Below are positions 1-6,513 of a stretch of DNA of 7,963 nt, piece after piece (the first letter of the stretch is position 1; every line of letters starts with the position of its first letter). A model generated the notes under the pieces. It did not search any database. It was not told the DNA's origin and saw only the letters and a list, made by a program, of their open reading frames with translations. Both the position numbers and the translations under genes were made by a program. This DNA comes from Pedobacter schmidteae (GTDB lineage Bacteria; Bacteroidota; Bacteroidia; Sphingobacteriales; Sphingobacteriaceae), in NCBI GenBank assembly GCA_945906015.1, contig CAMDQV010000085.1, positions 1 through 7,963 of the forward strand. The letters are read 5' to 3'.

Positions 1-340
1 TTTTAGCTATTCCGATCTCAAGGTAGATGCCTCAAACCCTACTCAGATAAAAGTGAATATCGCTGTTAAAAATATCGGAACGCGTAGTGGTGAAGAAGTA
101 GTACAGCTTTATATTAGGGATAAGATTTCTTCAACCGTAAGGCCGGTAAAAGAGTTAAAAGGCTTTCAGAAGATTCATATTAATCCCGGTGAGATAAAGC
201 AATTACAGTTTATTCTTACCGATAAAGAACTTGGTTTTTATAACGGGGAGGGACAGTTTTTGGTTGAGAAAGGCGAGTTTGAGGTAATGGTTGGAACAAA
301 TTCTCAGGATCTGCTTAAAACTGTTTTTACAAAAAAATAG
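1..340 (+). CDS. GH3 family beta-glucosidase, C-terminal fragment (5' end outside window)
   Basis: The frame is open from base 2 with no stop before the TAA at 338-340, so this is the 3' end of a longer gene; the first in-window GTG (53) is not its start. The visible ~112 residues form the fibronectin type III-like domain that closes many glycoside hydrolase family 3 enzymes (BglX-type beta-glucosidases/xylosidases). Marks of that domain, in order, are EEVVQLYIRD, then a TRPVKELKGF-like stretch (here VRPVKELKGF), the PGE turn before the LT..EL.FY strand, and GEFEVMVG near the end. The catalytic (alpha/beta)8 and (alpha/beta)6 domains are not in the window, so substrate cannot be judged. Whole family members usually act in the periplasm on beta-linked oligosaccharides. 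It is separated by 302 bases from the next gene and is probably a different transcription unit. Confidence 0.9.
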   Translation, partial: FSYSDLKVDASNPTQIKVNIAVKNIGTRSGEEVVQLYIRDKISSTVRPVKELKGFQKIHINPGEIKQLQFILTDKELGFYNGEGQFLVEKGEFEVMVGTNSQDLLKTVFTKK

Positions 341-536
341 GTAAGCAAGTATTAGACACAATCATTAGCATTTGATCCTTTATTCGATTTATAATCCACT
401 AATTGAACTAATTTTGTCATTATCGTTTGAATAAACTTCAGCCCTGCAAATTCTTCATGCAGGCAGCTATCTTGTATACCATTAAAATACTTTAAATTTT
501 CAGAAAGCCCTAAAAACGTACAGGAATCATGATTTT

Positions 537-568
537 ACAGAAACCTATTATTAATAGGTTTCTGTTTT
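537..568 (+). terminator. Perfect 29-base palindromic hairpin with short T run
   Basis: Bases 537-550 are exactly complementary to 552-565 around a single central T at 551, giving 14-bp arms (CAGAAACCTATTA core). TTTT follows at 565-568. As RNA this could be a rho-independent terminator for the GH3 unit, with the inner A-T pairs forming the loop, although it sits about 200 bases past the stop codon and its T run is short. It could equally be an operator, because symmetric sites of this kind just upstream of a transporter gene often bind dimeric regulators. The symmetry is certain; the role is inferred. Confidence 0.5.
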
Positions 569-624
569 CAAATAAATTTTCTATTTTAATTTATTATTTG
601 ATAAAAATCTTAACAATTAAACTT

Positions 625-641
625 TTAATTAATTAATTAAT
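625..641 (+). repeat. TTAA tandem run directly upstream of the MFS start
   Basis: Four exact copies of TTAA plus one T end one base before the ATG at 643. There is no purine-rich Shine-Dalgarno sequence. An unstructured A/T-rich leader immediately before the start is common for Bacteroidota genes, so this probably keeps the initiation region open. Such a short-unit repeat is also prone to length change by slippage. Confidence 0.6.
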
Positions 642-642
642 C

Positions 643-1863
643 ATGAATCAAACTGTTAATGCAAATCGCCTATTCTTGGCTAGTTGCTTTGCACTTATTA
701 CAACGGCATTTTCGTTTAGTATACGTGCAGGCATTTTAACACAATTGGGAACTGAATTGAATCTGGACACAGTTCAATTGGGTCACATCAATCAAATGTG
801 GTTTTTGGGTTTTCCAATATCCATGATCTTGGGAGGTATTTTTTACGCTAAGATTGGGCCTAGATTGATTATGCAAATTGCTTTATTAGCACATGCAATT
901 GGTATAGTGATGACTATTTATGCCACAGATTACTACACCTTACTGATTTCTACACTTTTAATTGGTATAGGTAATGGTTGTACCGAAGCAGCTTGTAATC
1001 CAATGATCGCTGATTCTTATTCAGGCTTAGACTTCAGCAAAATGATCAATCGTTTCCACATGTGGTTTCCGGGTGGCATAGTTCTAGGTGCTTTGATCTC
1101 AAAATTCATGACTGAGGCAAGCATGAGCTGGCAGGCTCAAATTTGGGTAATTTTGATACCTACTAGTATATATGCTGTTTTATTTTTTGGTCAAACTTTC
1201 CCAAAACCAAGAATTTCGGCAAATTCAACTTTGGATAATTTTAAAGCAATGGTAAACCCATTGTATTTATTTATGGCTGCATGTATGGCATTAACTGCTA
1301 TATCTGAGTTTGGCCCGCAGCAATGGGTTGGTCCAATCCTTTCAAAGGCAGGAGCAAGCCCAATGTTGATCCTGGCTTTAGTAACTGGTTTGATGGCTGT
1401 TGGAAGATATTTTGCAGGTCCGCTGATCAAGAGTTTAAATACTGTTGGCGTTTTACTGGGCTCTGCCATTTTTGGAGTGATCGGTATTTACATGATGAGT
1501 ACCATGGATGGTAGTATGCTTTATGTGGCTGCTGTGTTTTATGCACTTGGAATTTGTTATTTCTGGCCAAATATGCTCGGATTTATTGCAGAGAGTATGC
1601 CACAAACTGGAGCTCTCGGTCTTTCAATTATGGGAGGAATAGGAATGTTTTCTTCTTCTATGTTCCAGCCAATTATTGGAGCATGGATTCAGGAAAATAA
1701 ATTGGTGGCGGTGTCAAAAGGATTAGTTGGTGATGCAGCAGATCTGGCTGCCGGTCAAGCCACTTTATCAAATATGCTCCTTTTCCCTGCTATTTTAATC
1801 TTAGCATTTCTTGCATTATACTTATACATGAAAAAACAAAAACCGCTAAGCGCGGCTGTTTAA
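643..1863 (+). CDS. Major facilitator superfamily transporter, probable sugar or sugar-acid porter
   Basis: A 406-residue integral membrane protein with about 12 hydrophobic segments, the normal MFS size. The first lies at about residues 10-32 and the second at about 46-69, followed by a degenerate MFS motif A loop (FYAKIGPRL, 67-75), where the usual acidic residue of GxLaDrxGrk is replaced. The fourth segment carries GNGCTEAACNPMIADSY (110-126), a loop typical of the FucP-like porters common in Bacteroidota. A long polar stretch at about 186-202 is the central cytoplasmic loop, and the last helix (about 376-396) ends in a basic tail, KKQKP. The substrate cannot be read from the sequence. It has its own terminator and sits 375 bases from the sugar-acid operon, so it is probably transcribed separately; a role in taking up a related sugar is only a guess from position. 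The start is the ATG with hydrophobic sequence beginning soon after it, and no upstream alternative is evident. Confidence 0.88.
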   Translation: MNQTVNANRLFLASCFALITTAFSFSIRAGILTQLGTELNLDTVQLGHINQMWFLGFPISMILGGIFYAKIGPRLIMQIALLAHAIGIVMTIYATDYYTLLISTLLIGIGNGCTEAACNPMIADSYSGLDFSKMINRFHMWFPGGIVLGALISKFMTEASMSWQAQIWVILIPTSIYAVLFFGQTFPKPRISANSTLDNFKAMVNPLYLFMAACMALTAISEFGPQQWVGPILSKAGASPMLILALVTGLMAVGRYFAGPLIKSLNTVGVLLGSAIFGVIGIYMMSTMDGSMLYVAAVFYALGICYFWPNMLGFIAESMPQTGALGLSIMGGIGMFSSSMFQPIIGAWIQENKLVAVSKGLVGDAADLAAGQATLSNMLLFPAILILAFLALYLYMKKQKPLSAAV

Positions 1864-1870
1864 TAATTTT

Positions 1871-1900
1871 ATAGAGGGGGCTTTTGCTCCCTCTATTTTT
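1871..1900 (+). terminator. Rho-independent terminator of the MFS gene
   Basis: An 11-bp stem pairs 1871-1881 with 1886-1896, with one G-U wobble and otherwise full pairing including five G-C pairs in a row or near-row. The loop is TTTT (1882-1885) and a T run follows to 1900. It starts seven bases after the MFS stop codon. This is a textbook intrinsic terminator and separates the MFS gene from the operon downstream. Confidence 0.92.
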
Positions 1901-2006
1901 CTATCGAACTTCTCCAACACTGTACATTAAACTTCTATCGCTCATTAAATCTTGAGTACTTATAAAAGGCTGCCATAATTTCTTGGGGCTTCTCAAGGCT
2001 CAAAAT

Positions 2007-2061
2007 ATTCCTGCAATTCTCCTTTTTCTTAACTGCATTTACAATCTGGATTCCTGCAATT
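2007..2061 (+). repeat. 12-bp direct repeat pair ATTCCTGCAATT
   Basis: Identical 12-mers occupy 2007-2018 and 2050-2061, 43 bases apart, about four turns of the helix. A looser version (CCTGCAAATTCT, 443-454) lies in the gap before the MFS gene. Regulator binding sites upstream of catabolic operons can look like this, but chance in AT-rich DNA is not excluded. Confidence 0.4.
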
Positions 2062-2146
2062 TTAGTCTTTTTTATATTTTTATTTAATTCGGTGTTTTAT
2101 GCTAATTTAAATGTTTGAAATTTTGGAGGAAGCTTAAAGTGGATAC

Positions 2147-2201
2147 CCGAATTTGGTGGGATAAAAAATAGTAGTCAATTTTTAACTATTAGCCGAATTT
2201 G
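2147..2201 (+). repeat. 9-bp direct repeat pair CCGAATTTG
   Basis: Exact copies lie at 2147-2155 and 2193-2201, 46 bases apart, the second ending 37 bases before the operon start codon. Each is a partial palindrome around AATT. They flank a small inverted repeat (2167-2190). This could be an operator pair near the promoter; the repeat is seen, the role is inferred. Confidence 0.35.
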
Positions 2202-2238
2202 CAATTTATAAATAGACAGTATTACCCAGATTTAAACA

Positions 2239-3006
2239 ATGAAAAATTTAAAACAAAGATTATTAAACGGGGAAACCCTGAATGGTTGTTGGTTAAATCT
2301 TGGCAGTGCTGTCACTGCTGAAATAGTTGGCTTATCCGGTTTTGACTGGGTTTTGATTGATCTGGAGCATGGTGCCGGGTCAGAAAGTACTACCCTCTCG
2401 CAAATACAAGCTTTGGAACATACCTCTGCCGGAGTAATAGTCCGTGCCGAAAGTACTGAACCCCAACGAATTCACAGGGTACTGGATATGGGTGCAGAAG
2501 GAGTCATGTGTCCAAAAGTCAGAAATGCCGAAGAGGCTTTGAAGGTTGTAAAAGGTCTTCATTATCCTCCTTTTGGAAACAGAGGGGTAGCGAAAATGGT
2601 TAGGGCAACTCAGTTTGCGCAAAATTTCAACGACTATTATCAAAAGTCAAGAGATCAGATATTGGGAGTAGTTCAAATTGAAACGATTGAAGTCTTAAGC
2701 CATCTTGATGAAGTGGCAGCAATTGAGGGTGTAGATGTGTTATTTATTGGCCCTGCTGATCTTTCTATGGAGTTAGGTATTTTCGGTCAGTTTGATCATC
2801 CTACTTTTATTGAAGCACTGAATAAAATAGTTGCTGCTGCAAAAAAAGCAAACAAAGCAGTGGGTATTTTATTTTTCAATCCGGATGACTATCAGCGCTA
2901 TCATAATTTGGGAATTCGATTCCTGGCATGTGGTGCAGATGCCACCTTCGTTGCAGAAGGTGCGAGAAATATGGCCGGGAAAATGGCAAAATTTAAAAAC
3001 CAATAA
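2239..3006 (+). CDS. garL: HpcH/HpaI-family aldolase, probable 5-keto-4-deoxy-D-glucarate aldolase
   Basis: A 255-residue class II (metal-dependent) aldolase of the GarL/HpaI/RhmA family and of normal family length (about 250-265). Expected action: cytoplasmic retro-aldol cleavage of 5-keto-4-deoxy-D-glucarate into pyruvate and tartronate semialdehyde. Key sites are in place: the general-base His in LIDLEHG (His44), the pyruvate-binding Arg in VIVRAES (Arg69), the YPPFGNRG stretch (109-116), and the metal ligands Glu148 (VQIET) and Asp174 (FIGPADLS). The paralogous RhmA and HpaI share these residues, so substrate is assigned mainly by context: a GarR-type reductase that would use tartronate semialdehyde and a glucarate dehydratase that would supply the keto acid are in the same operon. 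It is the first gene of the operon; its 3' end is part of a 16-bp tandem duplication leading into the next gene. Confidence 0.87.
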   Translation: MKNLKQRLLNGETLNGCWLNLGSAVTAEIVGLSGFDWVLIDLEHGAGSESTTLSQIQALEHTSAGVIVRAESTEPQRIHRVLDMGAEGVMCPKVRNAEEALKVVKGLHYPPFGNRGVAKMVRATQFAQNFNDYYQKSRDQILGVVQIETIEVLSHLDEVAAIEGVDVLFIGPADLSMELGIFGQFDHPTFIEALNKIVAAAKKANKAVGILFFNPDDYQRYHNLGIRFLACGADATFVAEGARNMAGKMAKFKNQ

Positions 3007-3020
3007 ATTTAAAAACCAAA
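2989..3020 (+). repeat. 16-bp tandem duplication across the aldolase/permease junction
   Basis: The unit AAATTTAAAAACCAA plus one base occurs at 2989-3004 and again at 3005-3020, identical in 15 of 16 positions. The first copy encodes the aldolase C-terminus KFKNQ and supplies the T of its stop codon (TAA, 3004-3006). The second copy is the intergenic spacer and spells the same KFKNQ in the permease frame, just ahead of the permease ATG. Loss of one copy would remove the stop and join the two reading frames. Confidence 0.9.
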
Positions 3021-3022
3021 TT

Positions 3023-4462
3023 ATGGATCCTTTTCTTTTGTTATTAATAGGCGTAATTATTGTCGTAGGCGGAATAATAGGTTTAAAACTTCACCCTTTT
3101 CTGGCTTTATTATTTGCCGCCTTCATTGTTGCTTTACTTACCCCTCCTGATTTTATTCAAAATTTCGGACTTGAAAAAGGTATGTCAGCTGATGCTGCCA
3201 TGGCTCTTTCAAAGAAAAATGTTGGCGAACGGGTAGCTACTGAATTTGGGAATACTGCAGCAAAGATTGGAATATTGATAGCTATGGCCGCTATAATAGG
3301 TAAATGTTTGTTGGAAAGTGGTGCTGCTGAGCGGATTATAAGATCTATCCTTTACTTAACTGGTATGGATAAGGCTCCAGTGGCATTTTTGGTTAGCAGC
3401 TTTTTTATTGGTATCCCTGTATTTTTTGATACTGTCATTTTCTTAATGATTCCATTGGTAAAAGCCATGACTTTAAGAATTGGAAAGAACTATTTATTAT
3501 TGGTCATGTGTGTGATGGCGGGTGCCGCAATGGCGAATTCATTAGTCCCACCTGCACCTGGACCATTATTTTTGATCGGTGAGATGAATATTCCAATTGG
3601 TTTGATGATGGTAGCGGGTACAATTGTTGGGCTCTTCACTATTACTTCAGGTTATTTTTTCTCAGTTTGGGTCAATAAAAAACGGCCTATTGAACTAAGA
3701 GATTCTTTGGATGCCAAAATTGAAGATATAAAAGCCTCAGCAATTCTTGATACAAAGCACCTTCCAGGCCTGGCTATTTCTTTACTTCCAATACTTATTC
3801 CACTTATTTTAATCTGTATTGACACCGTTGTAAACACCATGAAACCTGCTGATAGCAGTACTTTGTCACCATTGATTCAAAACCTTATTGGTATTTCTGC
3901 TTTTTTAGGAAATAAAAATACAGCAATAATATTAGGGGGTGTTGCTGCTATTCTTGTTCTTGCAAGTAGAAAGAAGCATTCAAAAGAGGGACTTACAACC
4001 TTTGTAGGTGCTGCCTTAACAAGTGGTGGTAGCATTATATTGATCACCTCCGCAGGTGGTGCATTTGGGGGTATGCTTCAGCAAACCGGAATCAGTTCTC
4101 AGATCGCTATAATGACTCAGGATTACCAGATGGCCTTAATTCCTTTGGCTTTCCTTATCGCAGCAGTTGTCCGGACCGCCCAGGGATCAGCAACAGTAGC
4201 TTTGATTACAGCATCAGGAATATTATCGGGTATGGCAATGAATGCTAATCTTGATTTCCATCCTGTTTATCTGGGATTGGCCATTGGTTGCGGTTCTAAA
4301 TTAGTTCCATGGATGAATGATGCCGGGTTCTGGATTATCTGTAAGTTAAGTAACCTGACAGAAAAAGAAGCACTTAAAACCATTTCACCTTTATTGGTTG
4401 TAATGGGTATTACAGGTCTGATTGTCATTATGATCGGGGCGAAATTATTCCCTCTTGTTTAA
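3023..4462 (+). CDS. GntP-family sugar-acid permease
   Basis: A 479-residue inner-membrane H+ symporter of the gluconate/GntP family, slightly longer than the usual ~440-450. Start chosen at ATG 3023, because the frame can be opened further upstream only by overlapping the aldolase gene, and MDPFLLLLIGV is a typical first helix. Family signatures appear in order: IGIPVFFDTVIFLMIPL (129-145), NSLVPPAPGPL (172-182), ITSAGGAFGGML (341-352), VRTAQGSATVA (383-393) and a GSKLVPWMNDAGFW stretch (424-437). A polar insert with LSKKNVGER (62-70) and the DSLDAKIEDIK loop (227-237) lie between hydrophobic blocks. Known members carry gluconate, idonate or related acids; in this operon a hexarate or its dehydration product is the likely cargo. 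Spacing of 16 bases from the aldolase supports co-transcription. Confidence 0.9.
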   Translation: MDPFLLLLIGVIIVVGGIIGLKLHPFLALLFAAFIVALLTPPDFIQNFGLEKGMSADAAMALSKKNVGERVATEFGNTAAKIGILIAMAAIIGKCLLESGAAERIIRSILYLTGMDKAPVAFLVSSFFIGIPVFFDTVIFLMIPLVKAMTLRIGKNYLLLVMCVMAGAAMANSLVPPAPGPLFLIGEMNIPIGLMMVAGTIVGLFTITSGYFFSVWVNKKRPIELRDSLDAKIEDIKASAILDTKHLPGLAISLLPILIPLILICIDTVVNTMKPADSSTLSPLIQNLIGISAFLGNKNTAIILGGVAAILVLASRKKHSKEGLTTFVGAALTSGGSIILITSAGGAFGGMLQQTGISSQIAIMTQDYQMALIPLAFLIAAVVRTAQGSATVALITASGILSGMAMNANLDFHPVYLGLAIGCGSKLVPWMNDAGFWIICKLSNLTEKEALKTISPLLVVMGITGLIVIMIGAKLFPLV

Positions 4463-4486
4463 AGTTTAAAAAATAATTTGTTAGTA

Positions 4487-5341
4487 ATGGAAAAAATAGG
4501 TTTTATTGGTTTAGGTATCATGGGAAAACCGATGGCATTAAACCTGATAAAGGCCGGTTATCGGGTTAATGTATTGAGTGCAAGTAATGCTTCCGGCATT
4601 TTGAAGGAAGCTGGTGCAAGTTTGATTGACAATATTGCAGAACTGTCAAAACACTCAGACATCATTATTACCATGTTGCCCGATTCTCCTGAAGTAAAAA
4701 ATGTAGTTTCTGAGGTGTTGGAAGGAATAAATTCTGGATCTCTATTTATTGATATGTCCACAATATCGCCGGCAGTAAGCCTGGAAATATTCACAATTAT
4801 GAAAGATAAGGGTGTATCTGCCTTAGATGCACCAGTTTCGGGTGGACAAGTTGGCGCTGAAGCCGGTACTTTGTCAATCATGACAGGCGGATCTGAGGAT
4901 TCTTTCAACAGGGCATTGCCGGTTTTTCAGGCAATGGGTAAGAATATCGTTTTAATCGGTGATGCCGGTGCCGGTCAGGTTACAAAAGCATGCAATCAAA
5001 TGATTGTTGGGATTACTATTCAGGCGGTAGCTGAGGCCTTTTCTATGGCAAAGAAAGCCGGAGTTGATCTTGAAAAGATGAGAGATGTACTTTTGGGAGG
5101 ATTTGCACAAAGCCGTATTTTGGATCTGCATGGCAAACGTATGATCGATGGAAATTTTGTACCCGGTTTCAAAGTAAAACTGCATAAGAAAGATATGGGA
5201 ATAGCACTTCAAACTGGTGCTAATCACAATGTTTCTTTAAAAGCAACAGAATTAATAGCTGGATTAATGAATCAGCTGGTCAGTGAAGGTCATGGAGAAC
5301 TGGATCATAGTTCTCTTTTTATGCTTCAGGAAGGAAAATAA
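4487..5341 (+). CDS. garR: 2-hydroxy-3-oxopropionate (tartronate semialdehyde) reductase
   Basis: A 284-residue member of the 3-hydroxyisobutyrate dehydrogenase family that should reduce tartronate semialdehyde to D-glycerate with NAD(P)H in the cytoplasm. Start taken at ATG 4487 (MEKIGFIGLG...), matching where GarR proteins begin; a TTG nine bases earlier would only add three residues. Visible sites: nucleotide-binding GFIGLGIMG (5-13), substrate-binding DAPVSGG (114-120) with AEAGTLSIMTGG after it, the catalytic Lys167 in GAGQVTKACNQ (161-171), Asn170, and KLHKKDMG (231-238). At the end of the second beta strand the sequence reads VLSAS, without the Asp present in E. coli GarR (ADRN), so coenzyme preference may differ. 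It lies 24 bases after the permease and 36 before the next gene. Generic 3-hydroxyisobutyrate dehydrogenase activity cannot be excluded from sequence, but context favours GarR. Confidence 0.88.
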   Translation: MEKIGFIGLGIMGKPMALNLIKAGYRVNVLSASNASGILKEAGASLIDNIAELSKHSDIIITMLPDSPEVKNVVSEVLEGINSGSLFIDMSTISPAVSLEIFTIMKDKGVSALDAPVSGGQVGAEAGTLSIMTGGSEDSFNRALPVFQAMGKNIVLIGDAGAGQVTKACNQMIVGITIQAVAEAFSMAKKAGVDLEKMRDVLLGGFAQSRILDLHGKRMIDGNFVPGFKVKLHKKDMGIALQTGANHNVSLKATELIAGLMNQLVSEGHGELDHSSLFMLQEGK

Positions 5342-5377
5342 AATATTTCGTTTAACCGTAATAGTAAAATTAAAATT

Positions 5378-6496
5378 ATGCAACGTAGAAATTTTGTTAA
5401 AACAATCGCAGCCGGATCCATTGGTGCTTCCGTGTTGTCACCAATGGAATCACTGGCAGAAGTAAAACCAAAACCTAAAAAAGTTTTGATGAAAGTTGGC
5501 TGCCAGTCGGGAGGAACAACTGAAGAGAATTTACAGTTGAAAGGCCGTTGTGGTGTATACAATATTGATGGCGGATCTCCCAAATTTATTCCTGGCGTAG
5601 GCTGGGATCTTGAAGATTCATTTAGAAAAAGAGATGCTTGCGAAAAGTATGGGATCAGTTTGGATGCATATCATTGGGCTTTAACTTCTGCCGGTATTGA
5701 TAAGGTAAGTGTGCCTAATGTTATGCTGGGGAAAAGTCCGGAGAGAGATCGTGAAATTGACATGCTTAATCAAATGATCATGGTTGCAGGTAAAACTGGA
5801 GTTAAGGTTATGAACTATAATACAACCATTTTACCTGTGTTAAGGACTGGAAAAACGGTTGATTCCAAAAGAGGTAATGCAGAATATAGTACCTGGAATT
5901 ATGCTGAAGCATTGAAAAGAAATGACCCAAAAACTATTGCCGGTGATGTAGATATTGATGAAATGTTTGAAAGGATCACTTATCTATTGGATAGAACTTT
6001 ACCAGTTGCCAAAGAGTATAATGTTAAACTTGCAAACCACATAGCTGATCCTCCAACCCCGGCTGGTTATCGTGGAATAACACGATGGAACAGTCCGGAT
6101 GTTTTTGCGGGAATCAAGAGATTCGCGCAGTTATACGATAGTAAATATCATGGTTTTAACTTCTGTATAGGGTCAATAGCTGAAGGGTTAAAGGATCCCA
6201 AGAATGATATTATTCCTATTATTAGATGGGCTGGTGAGCGAAATCAAATATTCAATATTCATTTAAGAAATATTAAAGGCGGTTGGAATAATTTCCAGGA
6301 GGTTTATCCTGATAATGGTGACATGAATTTTCTGCAGGTTGTACGTGAATTACGTGAAGTGGGTTTTGATGGCATGGTGATGCCTGATCATGTTCCACAT
6401 CATCATGATCCTTTGGCAAATTGGCAGTCTTTTGCATTTTGTTATGGATATATCAAAGGATTAATACAAGCGGTAACTGAAGAAGCGGCAGTCTGA
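5378..6496 (+). CDS. Tat-signal UxuA-like (mannonate dehydratase family) TIM-barrel protein
   Basis: A 372-residue protein that begins with a twin-arginine signal: MQRRNFVK (1-8), a hydrophobic stretch to about 22, and a likely signal peptidase site after SLA (27). This predicts export to the periplasm, which the family's E. coli member UxuA does not do. The mature part matches the mannonate dehydratase fold. The four metal-site residues known in that family can be placed: His221 in NHIADPP (UxuA has HPDDPP), Cys263 in GFNFCIGS, His295 in FNIHLRN, and Asp337 in MPDHVP. GDMNF (314-318) corresponds to the GDVDM segment. A His-rich HHH run follows at 341-343. UxuA dehydrates D-mannonate to 2-keto-3-deoxy-D-gluconate; here the real substrate is unknown and could be an aldonate, an aldarate or a related acid. 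The C-terminal AVTEEAAV has no added domain. It sits between the reductase and the dehydratase, so a role in the same sugar-acid pathway is likely. Confidence 0.8.
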   Translation: MQRRNFVKTIAAGSIGASVLSPMESLAEVKPKPKKVLMKVGCQSGGTTEENLQLKGRCGVYNIDGGSPKFIPGVGWDLEDSFRKRDACEKYGISLDAYHWALTSAGIDKVSVPNVMLGKSPERDREIDMLNQMIMVAGKTGVKVMNYNTTILPVLRTGKTVDSKRGNAEYSTWNYAEALKRNDPKTIAGDVDIDEMFERITYLLDRTLPVAKEYNVKLANHIADPPTPAGYRGITRWNSPDVFAGIKRFAQLYDSKYHGFNFCIGSIAEGLKDPKNDIIPIIRWAGERNQIFNIHLRNIKGGWNNFQEVYPDNGDMNFLQVVRELREVGFDGMVMPDHVPHHHDPLANWQSFAFCYGYIKGLIQAVTEEAAV

Positions 6497-6513
6497 TTTT
6501 AGGATACAAATAG

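Larger units (their letters stand above)
341..642. other. Intergenic gap between GH3 gene and MFS gene
   Basis: No supported gene lies in this 302-base AT-rich stretch. It holds a weak 6-bp inverted repeat (CCTGCA 443-448, TGCAGG 458-463), the strong palindrome at 537-565 and a TTAA tandem run just before the MFS start. On the minus strand one frame is free of stops between 534 and 355 (60 codons), but it has no start codon near its beginning and resembles nothing I know. I looked for the Bacteroidota sigma pattern (TTTG ... TAnnTTTG) and saw only off-by-one versions with three spacer bases (367-375, 423-429 region, 592-600), so no promoter is called. Confidence 0.6.
1901..2238. promoter_or_regulatory. 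Upstream region of the sugar-acid operon, promoter not pinpointed
   Basis: This 338-base stretch lies between a strong terminator and the first operon gene, so the operon promoter and any operator should be here. It holds two pairs of short direct repeats (2007-2018/2050-2061 and 2147-2155/2193-2201) and a small inverted repeat, AATAGT at 2167-2172 with ACTATT at 2185-2190. No match to TAnnTTTG with an upstream TTTG box was found, so the promoter position is left open. The minus strand has a 53-codon stop-free run (2096 to 1938) without a start near its beginning; it is not called as a gene. The leader directly before the ATG at 2239 is AT-rich without a Shine-Dalgarno sequence. Confidence 0.45.

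Noticed and set aside
443..463. CCTGCA/TGCAGG inverted repeat with nine-base loop
   Set aside because: Only six pairs, no T run after it and no extension of the stem, so neither terminator nor operator can be supported.
352..534. A 60-codon stop-free frame on the minus strand, ending in a TAA at 354-352
   Set aside because: It has no start codon near its beginning, the only in-frame ATG leaves under 30 codons, and I recognise no family. A run of this length is expected by chance in AT-rich DNA. A gene remnant cannot be excluded; a translated search against proteins would decide.
367..600. Possible Bacteroidota -7 boxes (TA...TTTG) before the MFS gene
   Set aside because: Each has three bases instead of two between TA and TTTG and none has a TTTG box at the right distance upstream.
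1191..1514. Open frames of 63-92 codons on both strands inside the MFS gene
   Set aside because: They are shadows of the MFS coding frame, with no family resemblance or sensible start context.
1935..2096. A 53-codon stop-free frame on the minus strand in the operon upstream region, rich in Lys and Ile
   Set aside because: No start codon near its beginning and no known motif. It looks faintly protein-like at its end (KPQEIMAAFYKYSRF), but that alone does not support a gene. A translated search for a truncated C-terminal remnant would decide.
2831..3022. A 64-residue N-terminal extension of the permease overlapping the aldolase gene
   Set aside because: It reads the aldolase coding sequence in another frame, has no permease-like content, and the ATG at 3023 gives a normal GntP N-terminus.
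4558..5227. Minus-strand open frames of 91 and 116 codons inside the reductase gene
   Set aside because: The reductase frame carries all the family motifs; the opposite frames show no domain and are by-products of codon use.
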